Positions 52,784 through 61,266 of a stretch of 64,000 nucleotides of DNA are shown here, in pieces. Numbering within the stretch: the first letter of the stretch is position 1; each line of letters starts with the position of its first letter. The position numbers were made by a program, and so were the translations under genes. The notes beneath the pieces are model-generated. The model saw only the letters and a list, made by a program, of their open reading frames with translations, did no database searches and was not told the origin of the DNA. Source of the stretch: Accumulibacter jenkinsii (GTDB lineage: Bacteria > Pseudomonadota > Gammaproteobacteria > Burkholderiales > Rhodocyclaceae); the NCBI GenBank assembly GCA_036625225.1, contig JAZKUF010000001.1, positions 1,302,001 to 1,366,000 on the forward strand, given 5' to 3'.

Positions 52784-53758
52784 TCACTTCTCGAGTCCGG
52801 CGGGAGGCCAGTTCTCGAGCTTCATGCCCAGTGTCAGGCCACGAGCGGCCAGCACTTCCTTGATTTCATTCAGCGACTTGCGTCCGAGATTGGGCGTCTT
52901 GAGCAATTCGTTCTCGGTGCGCTGGATCAGATCACCGATGTAGTAGATATTCTCGGCCTTCAGGCAGTTGGCCGAACGAACCGTCAGTTCGAGGTCATCG
53001 ACCGGACGCAACAGCAGGGGATCGACCTGAACCGCTTTCTGATACTCGATCGGCATCGCCGTCCCGGCAAGGTCGGCGAAGACCGACAGCTGCTCCATGA
53101 GAATCCGGGCCGCCGTGCGGATCGCTTCCTCGGGTTCGATGGCGCCATTGGTCTCGATATCCATGATCAGCTTGTCGAGGTCGGTCCGCTGTTCGACACG
53201 CGCGCTTTCGACCGCATAACTGACCCGGCGAACCGGGCTGAAAGAGGCATCGAGCACCAGCTTGCCGATATTCTTGTTGCCGTCGCCCAGTTCGCGCAGG
53301 TTGCCGGCGACATAGCCGCGCGAACGTTCGACCTTCATCTCCATGGCCAGCTTGCCACCGGCCGAAAGATGCGCGATGACGTGCTCCGGGTTGATGATTT
53401 CGACGTCGTGCGAGACTTCGATGTCGGCTGCACGGACGATGCCCTTGCCTTCCTTGCGCAGATGCAGGACGACCTCTTCCCGGTTGTGCAGCTTGAACAC
53501 CACGCCCTTGAGGTTGAGCAGGATGTCAACGACATCCTCCTGGACGCCGTCGATCGTCGAGTACTCGTGAAGCACACCTTCGATGCTGACTTCGGTCGGC
53601 GCATAACCGGGCATCGACGACAGCAGAATCCGACGCAGCGCATTGCCCAGAGTATGCCCGTAACCGCGTTCGAACGGCTCCATGACCACTCGCGCATGCA
53701 CCGGCGACAAGCTCTGCACATCGATGATGCGCGGTTTAAATAGTCCACTGCTTTGCAT
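52784..53758 (-). CDS. rpoA: DNA-directed RNA polymerase alpha subunit
   Basis: 324 residues from ATG 53758 (MQSSGLFKPRIIDVQ), preceded by AAAGGA; an upstream in-frame start at 53785 would add nine unconserved residues. The N-terminal assembly domain contains GYGHTLGNALRRILLSSMPG and the C-terminal domain LLKTPNLGRKSLNEIKEVL, which contacts UP elements and activators. Essential core subunit, in its standard place between rpsD and rplQ. Confidence 0.97.
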   Translation of the reverse strand: MQSSGLFKPRIIDVQSLSPVHARVVMEPFERGYGHTLGNALRRILLSSMPGYAPTEVSIEGVLHEYSTIDGVQEDVVDILLNLKGVVFKLHNREEVVLHLRKEGKGIVRAADIEVSHDVEIINPEHVIAHLSAGGKLAMEMKVERSRGYVAGNLRELGDGNKNIGKLVLDASFSPVRRVSYAVESARVEQRTDLDKLIMDIETNGAIEPEEAIRTAARILMEQLSVFADLAGTAMPIEYQKAVQVDPLLLRPVDDLELTVRSANCLKAENIYYIGDLIQRTENELLKTPNLGRKSLNEIKEVLAARGLTLGMKLENWPPAGLEK

Positions 53759-53797
53759 GTACTGTCCTTTGCCTGATTCTGTCAAGCCTCGCCGTGA

Positions 53798-54427
53798 CTA
53801 CTTGGAGTAGAGTTCGATGACGAGACTCTCATTGATCGTCGGCGGCAGTTCGCTACGTTCCGGGTGCGCCTTGTAGGTCCCCTTCACAGCCTTGGCATCG
53901 ACTTCAACCCACTCCGGAAATCCCCGCGCTTCGGCAGCAGCGAGCGCCGCCTTGACCCGCAGGTGCAACTTTGCCTTGTCACAGACTTCGACGACATCAC
54001 CCGGACGAACCTGGTAGGACGGAATGTTCACCCGGCGACCATTAACCAGCACGCCATTGTGGCGGACGACCTGGCGCGATTCCGAGCGCGACGCGGCGAA
54101 GCCCATGCGATAGCAGACGCTGTCCAGGCGAGCCTCGAGCAACTGCAGCAGCACTTCACCGGTCACCCCCTTGCGCCGGTCGGCTTCCTTGTAGACTTTG
54201 CGGAACTGCCCTTCGAGAACCCCATAGATACGACGAATCTTCTGCTTTTCCCGCAGATGGACGCCGTAGTCGGACAAACGCTGTCCGGATTTCTGACCAT
54301 GCTGACCGGGAGCGTACGAACGACGTTCGATTGCGCACTTGTCAGTAAAGCACTTTTCGCCCTTGAGGAACAGCTTTTCGCCTTCACGGCGGCATTGACG
54401 GCACTTCGGATCGAGATTGCGAGCCAC
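53798..54427 (-). CDS. rpsD: 30S ribosomal protein S4, zinc-type
   Basis: 209 residues. S4 starts 30S assembly on 16S rRNA and is the usual translational repressor of the alpha operon. The head contains Cys9, Cys12, Cys26 and Cys31 (CRQC ... KCFTDKC), the spacing of the zinc-binding S4 of Thermus; E. coli S4 lacks these cysteines. The S4 RNA-binding domain is clear (LLQLLEARLDSVCYRMGFA, VRHNGVLVNGRRVNIPSY). Confidence 0.97.
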   Translation of the reverse strand: MARNLDPKCRQCRREGEKLFLKGEKCFTDKCAIERRSYAPGQHGQKSGQRLSDYGVHLREKQKIRRIYGVLEGQFRKVYKEADRRKGVTGEVLLQLLEARLDSVCYRMGFAASRSESRQVVRHNGVLVNGRRVNIPSYQVRPGDVVEVCDKAKLHLRVKAALAAAEARGFPEWVEVDAKAVKGTYKAHPERSELPPTINESLVIELYSK

Positions 54428-54439
54428 TTTTCCTTCTCC

Positions 54440-54835
54440 TTAAATCCGACGCCTTTTGGGCGGCCGACAGCCATTGTGTGGAATTGGCGTCACATCGGTA
54501 ATCGCCGTGATTTTGATGCCCAGCGCATTGAGTGCGCGCACCGACGACTCACGCCCGGGTCCCGGACCCTTGATGCGCACCTCGAGGTTCTTGACACCAC
54601 ACTCGACGGCCACCTTGCCGGCCGCTTCGGCGGCCACCTGGGCGGCAAAAGGAGTGCTTTTGCGAGACCCCTTGAAGCCGGCGCCACCCGAAGTCGCCCA
54701 CGACAGGGCATTGCCCTGACGGTCGGTGATGGTGATGATCGTGTTGTTGAAAGAGGCATGGATGTGGGCAACGCCCTCAGCCACATTCTTTCTGATCTTG
54801 ACTTTCTTGCGAACTTTTACAGCAGTCTTGGCCAT
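54440..54835 (-). CDS. rpsK: 30S ribosomal protein S11
   Basis: 131 residues. Family motifs: VAHIHASFNNTIITITDRQG, GFKGSRKSTPFAAQVAAE and the C-terminal TPIPHNGCRPPKRRR. S11 lies on the 30S platform near the E site. It is 20 bp after rpsM and 12 bp before rpsD. Confidence 0.97.
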   Translation of the reverse strand: MAKTAVKVRKKVKIRKNVAEGVAHIHASFNNTIITITDRQGNALSWATSGGAGFKGSRKSTPFAAQVAAEAAGKVAVECGVKNLEVRIKGPGPGRESSVRALNALGIKITAITDVTPIPHNGCRPPKRRRI

Positions 54836-54855
54836 AGTCAGGTCCTAGTTCCTAA

Positions 54856-55218
54856 TCATTTCTTGCCGGCGATCGGCTTCCGGGGCCCCTTGCGCGTACG
54901 CGCGTTGGTGCGCGTGCGCTGACCGCGAGACGGCAGGCCCTTGCGATGACGGAGGCCGCGATAGCAGCCGAGGTCCATCAAACGCTTGATGCTCATCGTC
55001 ACTTCGCGACGCAGGTCACCCTCGACACTGAGCTTGCCAATCTGGTCACGCAGGCGCCCAAGTTCGGCCTCGGTCAGATCCTTCATTTTTGTTGAACGTG
55101 TAACACCAGCAGCATCACAAATTTTTTGTGCGCGCGGCCGTCCGATACCGTAGATCGCGGTAAGAGCAATCTCGGCATGCTGGTGGTTCGGGAGGTTTAC
55201 GCCTGCGATGCGGGCCAT
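54856..55218 (-). CDS. rpsM: 30S ribosomal protein S13
   Basis: 120 residues. ARIAGVNLPNHQHAEIALT at the start, ALTAIYGIGRPRAQKICDAA, and the basic tail GLPSRGQRTRTNARTRKG that reaches towards P-site tRNA. First gene of the alpha operon in the E. coli order, 83 bp after rpmJ. Confidence 0.97.
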   Translation of the reverse strand: MARIAGVNLPNHQHAEIALTAIYGIGRPRAQKICDAAGVTRSTKMKDLTEAELGRLRDQIGKLSVEGDLRREVTMSIKRLMDLGCYRGLRHRKGLPSRGQRTRTNARTRKGPRKPIAGKK

Positions 55219-55301
55219 CGATTCACCCCAAAATAATCGAAACTTACAGTTAATACCTTCAACCGACTGACGACTTCACCCTCTGGTGAGAGTCGCAGCG
55301 A

Positions 55302-55415
55302 TCAACCCTGACGCTGTTTGTGACGCTGATCCGAACAGATCACCCGCACGATGCCATGGCGCCGAATGATCTTGCACTTCCGACAGATGCGCTTCACAGA
55401 TGCCAGCACTTTCAT
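55302..55415 (-). CDS. rpmJ: 50S ribosomal protein L36
   Basis: 37 residues, reading MKVLASVKRICRKCKIIRRH and ending RHKQRQG. The zinc ribbon ligands Cys11, Cys14, Cys27 and His32 are all present, so this is the zinc-binding (C+) form. ATG 55415; the stop is at 55302-55304. It stands between infA and rpsM as in E. coli. Confidence 0.95.
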   Translation of the reverse strand: MKVLASVKRICRKCKIIRRHGIVRVICSDQRHKQRQG

Positions 55416-55513
55416 GATTCACTCCTGATTCCCCGGCCTTGGGCGCAGCCAGCCCTTCGCCGAATTGTTGCGCAGATAGATTGATGCGTAGAAGATTATT
55501 GCGTGGAACTTCG

Positions 55514-55732
55514 TCACTTCGCACGGAATACGATTCGCGCGCGACTCAGATCATAGGGTGTCAGTTGCACCGTCACCTTGTCACCGGGCAGGATACGGAT
55601 GTAGTGCATCCGCATCTTGCCGGAGATAAAACCGAGCACGATATGCCCGTTCTCGAGTTTCACCCTGAAGGTGGCGTTGGGGAGGTTCTCGATGACCTCT
55701 CCCTGCATTTCGATCAAGTCTTCCTTTGCCAT
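55514..55732 (-). CDS. infA: translation initiation factor IF-1
   Basis: 72 residues, the exact family length, with MAKEDLIEMQGEVIENLPNA and the OB-fold core NGHIVLGFISGKMRMHYIRI. It blocks the A site during initiation. Its ATG follows the secY stop by one base, so the two are coupled. The infA location between secY and rpmJ is typical of betaproteobacteria. Confidence 0.97.
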   Translation of the reverse strand: MAKEDLIEMQGEVIENLPNATFRVKLENGHIVLGFISGKMRMHYIRILPGDKVTVQLTPYDLSRARIVFRAK

Positions 55733-55733
55733 C

Positions 55734-57059
55734 TCATTTCGCCGGTAACCCGGAACCTTTGAAGTTAGCCTTCTTCAACAGGCTCTCGTACTGATGTGAC
55801 ATGGCATACGCCTGGACCTGGGTCATGAAATCCATCGTTACCACGACGATGATCAGCAGCGAAGTGCCGCCGAAATAAAACGGAACATTCCACTTGAGGA
55901 TCAGGAACTCCGGCAGCAGACAGACGATGGTGATGTAGCCGGCACCGATCAGGGTCAGGCGCATCAGAATCCTGTCGATATAACGGGCGGTCTGCTCGCC
56001 GGGCCGAATCCCCGGAACGAAAGCGCCGCTCTTTTTCAGGTTGTCGGCCGTCTCCTTGGGATTGAAGACGAGCGCAGTGTAAAAAAAGCAGAAGAAAATG
56101 ATCGCCGCCGCGTACAGCATCACGTAAATCGGTTGCCCGGGAGACAGCGCGCCGGCAATGTCCTTGAGCCAGCGCATCGACTCGCCGGCGCCGAACCAGC
56201 CGGCAATCGTCGCCGGGAAGAGGATGATCGATGAGGCGAAGATTGGCGGGATGACTCCCGCCATGTTCAGTTTCAGCGGCAGATGCGAACTCTGCCCGCC
56301 GTAGATCTTGTTGCCCACCTGCCGCTTGGCATAGTTCACGAGAATCTTGCGCTGCCCGCGTTCGACGAAGACAACGAAAGCGGTCACCAGGACGACCAGG
56401 AAGCAGATCACGATCGCGGTCAGCGGATGCATGGCGCCGGTCCGCACCAACTCGAGCAGACCGCCGACAGCGCTCGGCAAACCGGCTGCGATACCGGCAA
56501 AGATGATGATCGAAATGCCGTTGCCCAGCCCCCGCTCGGTCACCTGTTCGCCGAGCCACATCAGAAACATCGTCCCGGTCACCAGCGTGGTCACGGTGAC
56601 AAAACGAAACATCAATCCCGGCTCGAGCACCAGGCCGGCCTGCGACTCGACCGCGATGGCGATGCCGATAGCCTGGAAAAGCGCGAGCAGAACCGTTCCG
56701 TAGCGCGTGTACTGGGTGATCTTCCGTCGCCCGGCCTCGCCCTCCTTCTTCAGCGCCTCGAGTTGAGGGCTGGCGTGAGTCATCAACTGCATGATGATCG
56801 ACGCCGAAATGTAGGGCATGATGCCAAGGGCGAAGATCGTGAAGCGCGACAGCGCACCGCCCGAGAACATGTTGAACATGCCCAGGATGCCGCCCTGCTG
56901 CTGCTTGAACAGTTCGGCGAGCGCCTGCGCGTCGATCCCGGGAACCGGGATGTGGGCACCGATCCGGTACACGACCAGCGCACCGAGAAGGAACCACAGC
57001 CGGCGCTTCAGATCACCGAACCTGCCACCTTTGCTGACCGTGCTCGCACTAGTTACCAA
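55734..57059 (-). CDS. secY: preprotein translocase subunit SecY
   Basis: 441 residues, ten predicted membrane helices. Typical segments: RLWFLLGALVVYRIGAHIPV (helix 1), the plug and helix 2 region with FSGGALSRFTIFALGIMPYI, QLMTHASPQLEALKKEGEAG, and the cytosolic loop VEYAKRQ-like NYAKRQVGNKIYGGQSSHLP. It forms the protein-conducting channel with SecE and SecG. It lies between rplO and infA, the last member of the spc operon in E. coli order. Confidence 0.97.
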   Translation of the reverse strand: MVTSASTVSKGGRFGDLKRRLWFLLGALVVYRIGAHIPVPGIDAQALAELFKQQQGGILGMFNMFSGGALSRFTIFALGIMPYISASIIMQLMTHASPQLEALKKEGEAGRRKITQYTRYGTVLLALFQAIGIAIAVESQAGLVLEPGLMFRFVTVTTLVTGTMFLMWLGEQVTERGLGNGISIIIFAGIAAGLPSAVGGLLELVRTGAMHPLTAIVICFLVVLVTAFVVFVERGQRKILVNYAKRQVGNKIYGGQSSHLPLKLNMAGVIPPIFASSIILFPATIAGWFGAGESMRWLKDIAGALSPGQPIYVMLYAAAIIFFCFFYTALVFNPKETADNLKKSGAFVPGIRPGEQTARYIDRILMRLTLIGAGYITIVCLLPEFLILKWNVPFYFGGTSLLIIVVVTMDFMTQVQAYAMSHQYESLLKKANFKGSGLPAK

Positions 57060-57082
57060 AAAAGATCACCCTTGTCCGCTCG

Positions 57083-57517
57083 TTATTCGGCGATGCTGCC
57101 ACCGGCAGCCTCGATCGCCGCGCGTGCGCCTGCGGTCGCGCCAACACCCCTGAGGATGACCCTGCGATGAATCTCGCCCGACAGGACAACCTTCGCCGAG
57201 AGCACATGCTGCGAGACGAGATTGGCCTGGACCAGGGTCGACAGATCGATCTCATCGACCGGCAGACGGGCGATTTCCGAGAGGCGAATCTCGAAATTGC
57301 GCGCCCTCGTCATCGACTTGAAGCCCCGCTTGGGCAAACGACGCTGCAACGGCATCTGACCGCCTTCGAAACCCACCTTGTGGAAACCACCGGCCCGCGA
57401 CTTCTGCCCCTTGTGACCGCGACCACAGGTCTTGCCGAAGCCCGAGCCGATTCCCCGGCCGACGCGCTTTTTCGCTGGCCTCGAACCCTCGGCGGCTTGA
57501 ACGGTATTCAGTTCCAT
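57083..57517 (-). CDS. rplO: 50S ribosomal protein L15
   Basis: 144 residues from ATG 57517 (MELNTVQAAEGS); a GTG at 57529 is also in frame but would overlap rpmD. Family hallmarks: RVGRGIGSGFGKTCGRGHKG and GFEGGQMPLQRRLPKRGFK. It binds 23S rRNA late in assembly. It is one base after rpmD and 23 bp before secY. Confidence 0.96.
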   Translation of the reverse strand: MELNTVQAAEGSRPAKKRVGRGIGSGFGKTCGRGHKGQKSRAGGFHKVGFEGGQMPLQRRLPKRGFKSMTRARNFEIRLSEIARLPVDEIDLSTLVQANLVSQHVLSAKVVLSGEIHRRVILRGVGATAGARAAIEAAGGSIAE

Positions 57518-57518
57518 T

Positions 57519-57701
57519 TCAGACCTCACACTTCAGGAGGTAGGAAACCTTGTTGATCATGCCGCGTACCGACGGCGTGTCTTCAAGGACCGCGCTGCTA
57601 TTCACCCGCCGAAGCCCGAGACCCCGAACCGTCGCGCGATGCGACTGCTTGGTCCCGATCAGGCTCCTGACGAGCGTCACTTTTACTTTCTTGTCAGTCA
57701 T
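57519..57701 (-). CDS. rpmD: 50S ribosomal protein L30
   Basis: 60 residues: VKVTLVRSLIGTKQSHRATV, GLGLRRVNSSAVLEDTPSVR and GMINKVSYLLKCEV. Normal length and position between rpsE (3 bp) and rplO (1 bp). Confidence 0.96.
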   Translation of the reverse strand: MTDKKVKVTLVRSLIGTKQSHRATVRGLGLRRVNSSAVLEDTPSVRGMINKVSYLLKCEV

Positions 57702-57704
57702 TTC

Positions 57705-58229
57705 TCACCCCAGGATTTCAGCAACCGTCTTGCCACGCTTGGCGGCAACCTCGGCGGGCGTGGTCATCGCCTTCAGCCCATTGATGGTCGCCCGGACGAT
57801 GTTGTAGGGATTGGTCGACCCATGCGCCTTGGCCACCACGTTGGTCATGCCGATCACGTCGAAGACGGCGCGCATGGCGCCCCCGGCGATGATTCCGGTT
57901 CCCTCGGGAGCCGGCTGCATCATCACCCGCGATGCCCCGTGATGCCCGACTACCGTATGCTGCAGGGTGCCACTCTTGAGACTGACCTTGACCAGGTTGC
58001 GGCGCGCTTCTTCCATGGCCTTCTGGACCGCGACCGGCACTTCACGCGACTTGCCCTTGCCCATGCCGACACGGCCATCGCCATCACCGACGACGGTCAG
58101 CGCGGCGAAGCCGAGGATCCGCCCACCCTTGACCACCTTGGTGACGCGGTTGATCGAAATCATCTTCTCGCGCATGCCATCATCGGGCTTCTCGGCTTGC
58201 TGAGGTTTTCTGCTTTGCGGCTTAGCCAT
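57705..58229 (-). CDS. rpsE: 30S ribosomal protein S5
   Basis: 174 residues. MREKMISINRVTKVVKGGRI, GDGDGRVGMGKGKSREVPVA and RAVFDVIGMTNVVAKAHGST are family signatures; the double-stranded RNA-binding N-domain is intact. S5 is involved in decoding accuracy. It is 27 bp after rplR. Confidence 0.97.
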   Translation of the reverse strand: MAKPQSRKPQQAEKPDDGMREKMISINRVTKVVKGGRILGFAALTVVGDGDGRVGMGKGKSREVPVAVQKAMEEARRNLVKVSLKSGTLQHTVVGHHGASRVMMQPAPEGTGIIAGGAMRAVFDVIGMTNVVAKAHGSTNPYNIVRATINGLKAMTTPAEVAAKRGKTVAEILG

Positions 58230-58256
58230 TGCTTACTCCAGTTCTCTGCTCGGCGA

Positions 58257-58613
58257 TCAGAACTTCAGACCGGCTTCACGCGCCGCGTCTGCCAGCGCCT
58301 TGACTCGGCCGTGGTAGCGGAAGCCCGCACGATCGAACGACACCTGCTCGATGCCGGCTTGCCGGGCGCGTTCGGCGATCAGCACGCCAATCGTTTTGGC
58401 GGCACTGATATCACCCCCATTCGGAAGCATCTTGCGCACTTCCGACTCCAGCGAAGAAGCCGACGCGAGCACCCGCGAGCCGCAGGCAGAAATCACCTGG
58501 GCGTAGATATGGCAGTTGCTGCGATGCACCGCCAGGCGAACCGCCTTCAATTCGGCAATCTTGGCCCGGGTCTGGCGAGCCCTGCGCAAACGCGCCTGTT
58601 TTTTGTCAATCAT
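58257..58613 (-). CDS. rplR: 50S ribosomal protein L18
   Basis: 118 residues from ATG 58613 (MIDKKQARLRRARQTRAKI); the frame is open further upstream but overlaps rplF. Motifs HIYAQVIS and AAKTIGVLIAERARQAGI, and the end FDRAGFRYHGRVKALADAAR. L18 carries 5S rRNA to the 50S subunit with L5. Confidence 0.96.
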   Translation of the reverse strand: MIDKKQARLRRARQTRAKIAELKAVRLAVHRSNCHIYAQVISACGSRVLASASSLESEVRKMLPNGGDISAAKTIGVLIAERARQAGIEQVSFDRAGFRYHGRVKALADAAREAGLKF

Positions 58614-58623
58614 CTGAGCACCC

Positions 58624-59160
58624 CTACTTTTTCTTCTTCGTTTCCTTGATCGCGACCACTTCGTCGACATAGCGCACGCCCTTGCCCTTGTAAGGCTCCG
58701 GCTTGCGGTACGCGCGAACCTCGGCGGCGACCTGGCCCACCAGCTGCCGGTCAACGCCCTTGATCACGATCTCGGTCTGAGTCGGTGTCGCCGCGGTGAT
58801 TCCCTGCGGTAGTTTGTAGGCCACCGGATGCGAGAAACCGAGGGTCAGGTTGAGTGTGTCGCCCTGCGCCTGTGCACGATAACCGACACCGACCAGGCTC
58901 AACTTGCGCTCGAACCCCTTGCTGACTCCGGTCACCATGTTCGCCACGACAGCGCGAACGGTTCCGGACATCGCGTCAGCCTGAGCCATCCCGGCGACCG
59001 GCTTGCAGAACAGGCTGTCGCCCTCCTGATCAACGGTGACGGCGGGATGCGCAACAAAATCGAGCTTGCCGAGCGGGCCCTTGACGGTGATTCGTTCGGT
59101 CGAAATATCGACTGACACGCCCGCTGGAAGAACAATTGACTTTTTTGCAACGCGAGACAT
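58624..59160 (-). CDS. rplF: 50S ribosomal protein L6
   Basis: 178 residues, two similar domains. Start SRVAKKSIVLPAGVSVDIST, centre KLSLVGVGYRAQAQGDTLNL, and the C-terminal signature PEPYKGKGVRYVDEVVAIKE. It lies next to the GTPase centre of the 50S subunit. It is 9 bp after rpsH. Confidence 0.97.
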   Translation of the reverse strand: MSRVAKKSIVLPAGVSVDISTERITVKGPLGKLDFVAHPAVTVDQEGDSLFCKPVAGMAQADAMSGTVRAVVANMVTGVSKGFERKLSLVGVGYRAQAQGDTLNLTLGFSHPVAYKLPQGITAATPTQTEIVIKGVDRQLVGQVAAEVRAYRKPEPYKGKGVRYVDEVVAIKETKKKK

Positions 59161-59169
59161 AACTACCCC

Positions 59170-59565
59170 TTACGCGACAAAGCAGAGCACTTCGCCGCCG
59201 ACATGGCTGGCGCGAGCCTTACGGTCGGTCATGACGCCCCTGGGCGTCGAGACGATCGCCACCCCCAGACCGTTCATGACCAGCGGGATCTCGTCAGCTC
59301 CTCTGTAGATGCGGAGGCCTGGCCTGGAAACGCGGTCGATGCGCTCGATGACCGGTCGGCCGGCGTAATACTTCAGGCCAATCTCGAGCACCGGCTTGCC
59401 ATCGTTCGGACTGACGGCAAAGTCATCGACATAGCCTTCGTCTTTCAGAACCTGGGCAATGGCAATTTTCACTTTCGAAGACGGCATGGCAACCGAGGCC
59501 TTGCTTGCCATCTGGGCATTTCGGATGCGGGTCAGCATGTCGCTGATCGGATCGCTCATACTCAT
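59170..59565 (-). CDS. rpsH: 30S ribosomal protein S8
   Basis: 131 residues: MSMSDPISDMLTRIRNAQMA at the start and VISTPRGVMTDRKARASHVG near the end. S8 binds the centre of 16S rRNA and in E. coli represses the spc operon by binding mRNA near rplE; I did not verify such a site here. Alternative start at the second Met is possible. Confidence 0.97.
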   Translation of the reverse strand: MSMSDPISDMLTRIRNAQMASKASVAMPSSKVKIAIAQVLKDEGYVDDFAVSPNDGKPVLEIGLKYYAGRPVIERIDRVSRPGLRIYRGADEIPLVMNGLGVAIVSTPRGVMTDRKARASHVGGEVLCFVA

Positions 59566-59580
59566 TATGTTTTCTCCTGC

Positions 59581-59886
59581 CTACCAGCTAGCCTTGACCA
59601 TACCTGGCACCTCGCCCTGCATCACGAATTCGCGCAGCTTGCCACGACCCAGACCGAACTTCCGATAAACACCCCGCGGACGGCCGGTCAATTGACAACG
59701 GTTGCGAAGCCTGACCGGACTCGCGTTGCGGGGCAGCGCCTGTACCTTGAGACGGGACTCGAAGCGCTCTTCGACCGAGCGACTCTGGTCGGCCACTTCG
59801 GCCATCAGCTCGGCCCGCTTCCTGGCATATTTTTCAACTATCTTGCGCCGCTTTTCTCCGCGGTTGATCACAGCGAGTTTCGCCAT
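59581..59886 (-). CDS. rpsN: 30S ribosomal protein S14 (zinc-free form)
   Basis: 101 residues. Only one Cys is present (RNRCQLTGRPRGVYRKFGLG), so it is the long, zinc-free form rather than the 61-residue zinc form. It lies 6 bp after rplE and 15 bp before rpsH. Confidence 0.96.
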   Translation of the reverse strand: MAKLAVINRGEKRRKIVEKYARKRAELMAEVADQSRSVEERFESRLKVQALPRNASPVRLRNRCQLTGRPRGVYRKFGLGRGKLREFVMQGEVPGMVKASW

Positions 59887-59892
59887 TTCGTC

Positions 59893-60432
59893 TCAGTTCC
59901 TGAAGGGAAATTTAAACGCGCCAAGCAAGGCACGCGCCTCTTCGTCGGTCTTGGCCGTCGTGGTGACACTAATGTTCATGCCACGCAGCGCATCAATCCG
60001 GTCATACTCGATTTCCGGGAAGATGATCTGTTCCTTGAGGCCCATGTTGTAGTTGCCCTGGCCATCGAAACCTTTGCCCGAAATGCCGCGAAAATCACGG
60101 ACCCGCGGCAGCGCCACAGTCACCAGACGGTCAATGAACTCGAACATGCGCGGACCGCGAAGCGTCACCATGCAGCCGACCGGATAGCCGGTACGAATCT
60201 TGAAACCGGCGATCGATTTGCGGGCCTTGGTCGCAACGGGTTTCTGGCCGGCGATCTTGACCATGTCGCTCATCGCGTGCTCGAGCACTTTCTTGTCGGC
60301 GACCGCTTCCCCGACCCCCATGTTGAGCGTCACCTTGATGATGCGGGGGACCTGCATTTTGGACTTGTACCCGAACTTCTGGGTCAACTCGGGCACCACT
60401 GTGGTGTTGTAGTACTCCAGCAAACGCGCCAT
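59893..60432 (-). CDS. rplE: 50S ribosomal protein L5
   Basis: 179 residues: VTLNMGVGEAVADKKVLEHA, AGFKIRTGYPVGCMVTLRG and GLKEQIIFPEIEYD are family marks. It binds 5S rRNA and contacts P-site tRNA. It lies 9 bp after rplX. Confidence 0.97.
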   Translation of the reverse strand: MARLLEYYNTTVVPELTQKFGYKSKMQVPRIIKVTLNMGVGEAVADKKVLEHAMSDMVKIAGQKPVATKARKSIAGFKIRTGYPVGCMVTLRGPRMFEFIDRLVTVALPRVRDFRGISGKGFDGQGNYNMGLKEQIIFPEIEYDRIDALRGMNISVTTTAKTDEEARALLGAFKFPFRN

Positions 60433-60441
60433 AACTGATCC

Positions 60442-60759
60442 TTATGCCCCCAACACTTCGCCGTTCGACTTGAAGAAACGAACTTTCGTGCCGTCTTCAA
60501 GAGTCCTGAAGCCGACGCGATCCGCTTTTCTGGTCACCGGGTTATAGAGCGAAACATTCGAAATGTGAAGCGGCATTTCCTTTTCGATAATGCCACCGAC
60601 GACGCCCTTGACCGGGTTGGGCTTGACATGCTTCTTGACCCGATTGACCCCTTCGACGAGGACATGCTCTGCGTCGGAACGGCGCAGAACGCTGCCGCGC
60701 TTTCCCTTGTCTTTGCCGGCGATCACGACCACGTCGTCGCCCTTGCGAATCTTTTCCAT
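60442..60759 (-). CDS. rplX: 50S ribosomal protein L24
   Basis: 105 residues with the KOW motif at the start (GDDVVVIAGKDKGKRGSVLR) and NRVKKHVKPNPVKGVVGGI. It starts 50S assembly at the 5' end of 23S rRNA. It lies 8 bp after rplN. Confidence 0.97.
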   Translation of the reverse strand: MEKIRKGDDVVVIAGKDKGKRGSVLRRSDAEHVLVEGVNRVKKHVKPNPVKGVVGGIIEKEMPLHISNVSLYNPVTRKADRVGFRTLEDGTKVRFFKSNGEVLGA

Positions 60760-60767
60760 GACCTTCC

Positions 60768-61136
60768 TTACAGCACTTCAGGCGCCAGCGAGACGATCTT
60801 CATGAACCGATCGCCGCGCAGCTCGCGCGTCACCGGCCCGAAGATCCGCGTCCCGATGGGCTCCATCTTGTTATTCAGGAGTACCGCCGCATTATGGTCG
60901 AACTTGACGAGCGATCCGTCCAGGCGACGCACACCCTTGGCTGTACGCACGACCACGGCGCTATAGACGTCGCCTTTCTTGACGCGCCCGCGCGGGGCAG
61001 CATCCTTGATGGTCACCTTGATAATGTCGCCCACACCCGCATAGCGACGCTTGGAGCCACCCAACACTTTGATGCACATGACTGAGCGTGCGCCGGTGTT
61101 GTCGGCGACGTCGAGAGTACTCTGAACTTGAATCAT
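60768..61136 (-). CDS. rplN: 50S ribosomal protein L14
   Basis: 122 residues, begins MIQVQSTLDVADNTGARSVM and contains KVLGGSKRRYAGVGDIIKV and GTRIFGPVTRELRG. First gene of the spc operon. A 130-bp gap with a strong promoter-like sequence separates it from rpsQ. Confidence 0.97.
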   Translation of the reverse strand: MIQVQSTLDVADNTGARSVMCIKVLGGSKRRYAGVGDIIKVTIKDAAPRGRVKKGDVYSAVVVRTAKGVRRLDGSLVKFDHNAAVLLNNKMEPIGTRIFGPVTRELRGDRFMKIVSLAPEVL

Positions 61137-61235
61137 CTGTCACTCCAACTTGGCCCGCTGTGGCGGTCAGTCTTGGAACCCGCAAGGGGAGAAACGCCCA
61201 ATACAGAAAGACCATCGAGCGCGGGAAAGCTCGGC

Positions 61236-61263
61236 ATTATAGCCGCTATATAAACAAACACAA
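61236..61263 (-). promoter_or_regulatory. spc-operon promoter upstream of rplN
   Basis: Minus strand: TTGTGT (61263-61258), 16-bp spacer in an AT-rich stretch, then a perfect TATAAT (61241-61236). The 130-bp rpsQ-rplN gap is the widest within the ribosomal genes and holds the spc promoter in E. coli. The predicted start is about 90 bases before the rplN ATG. Confidence 0.65.
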
Positions 61264-61266
61264 GGA

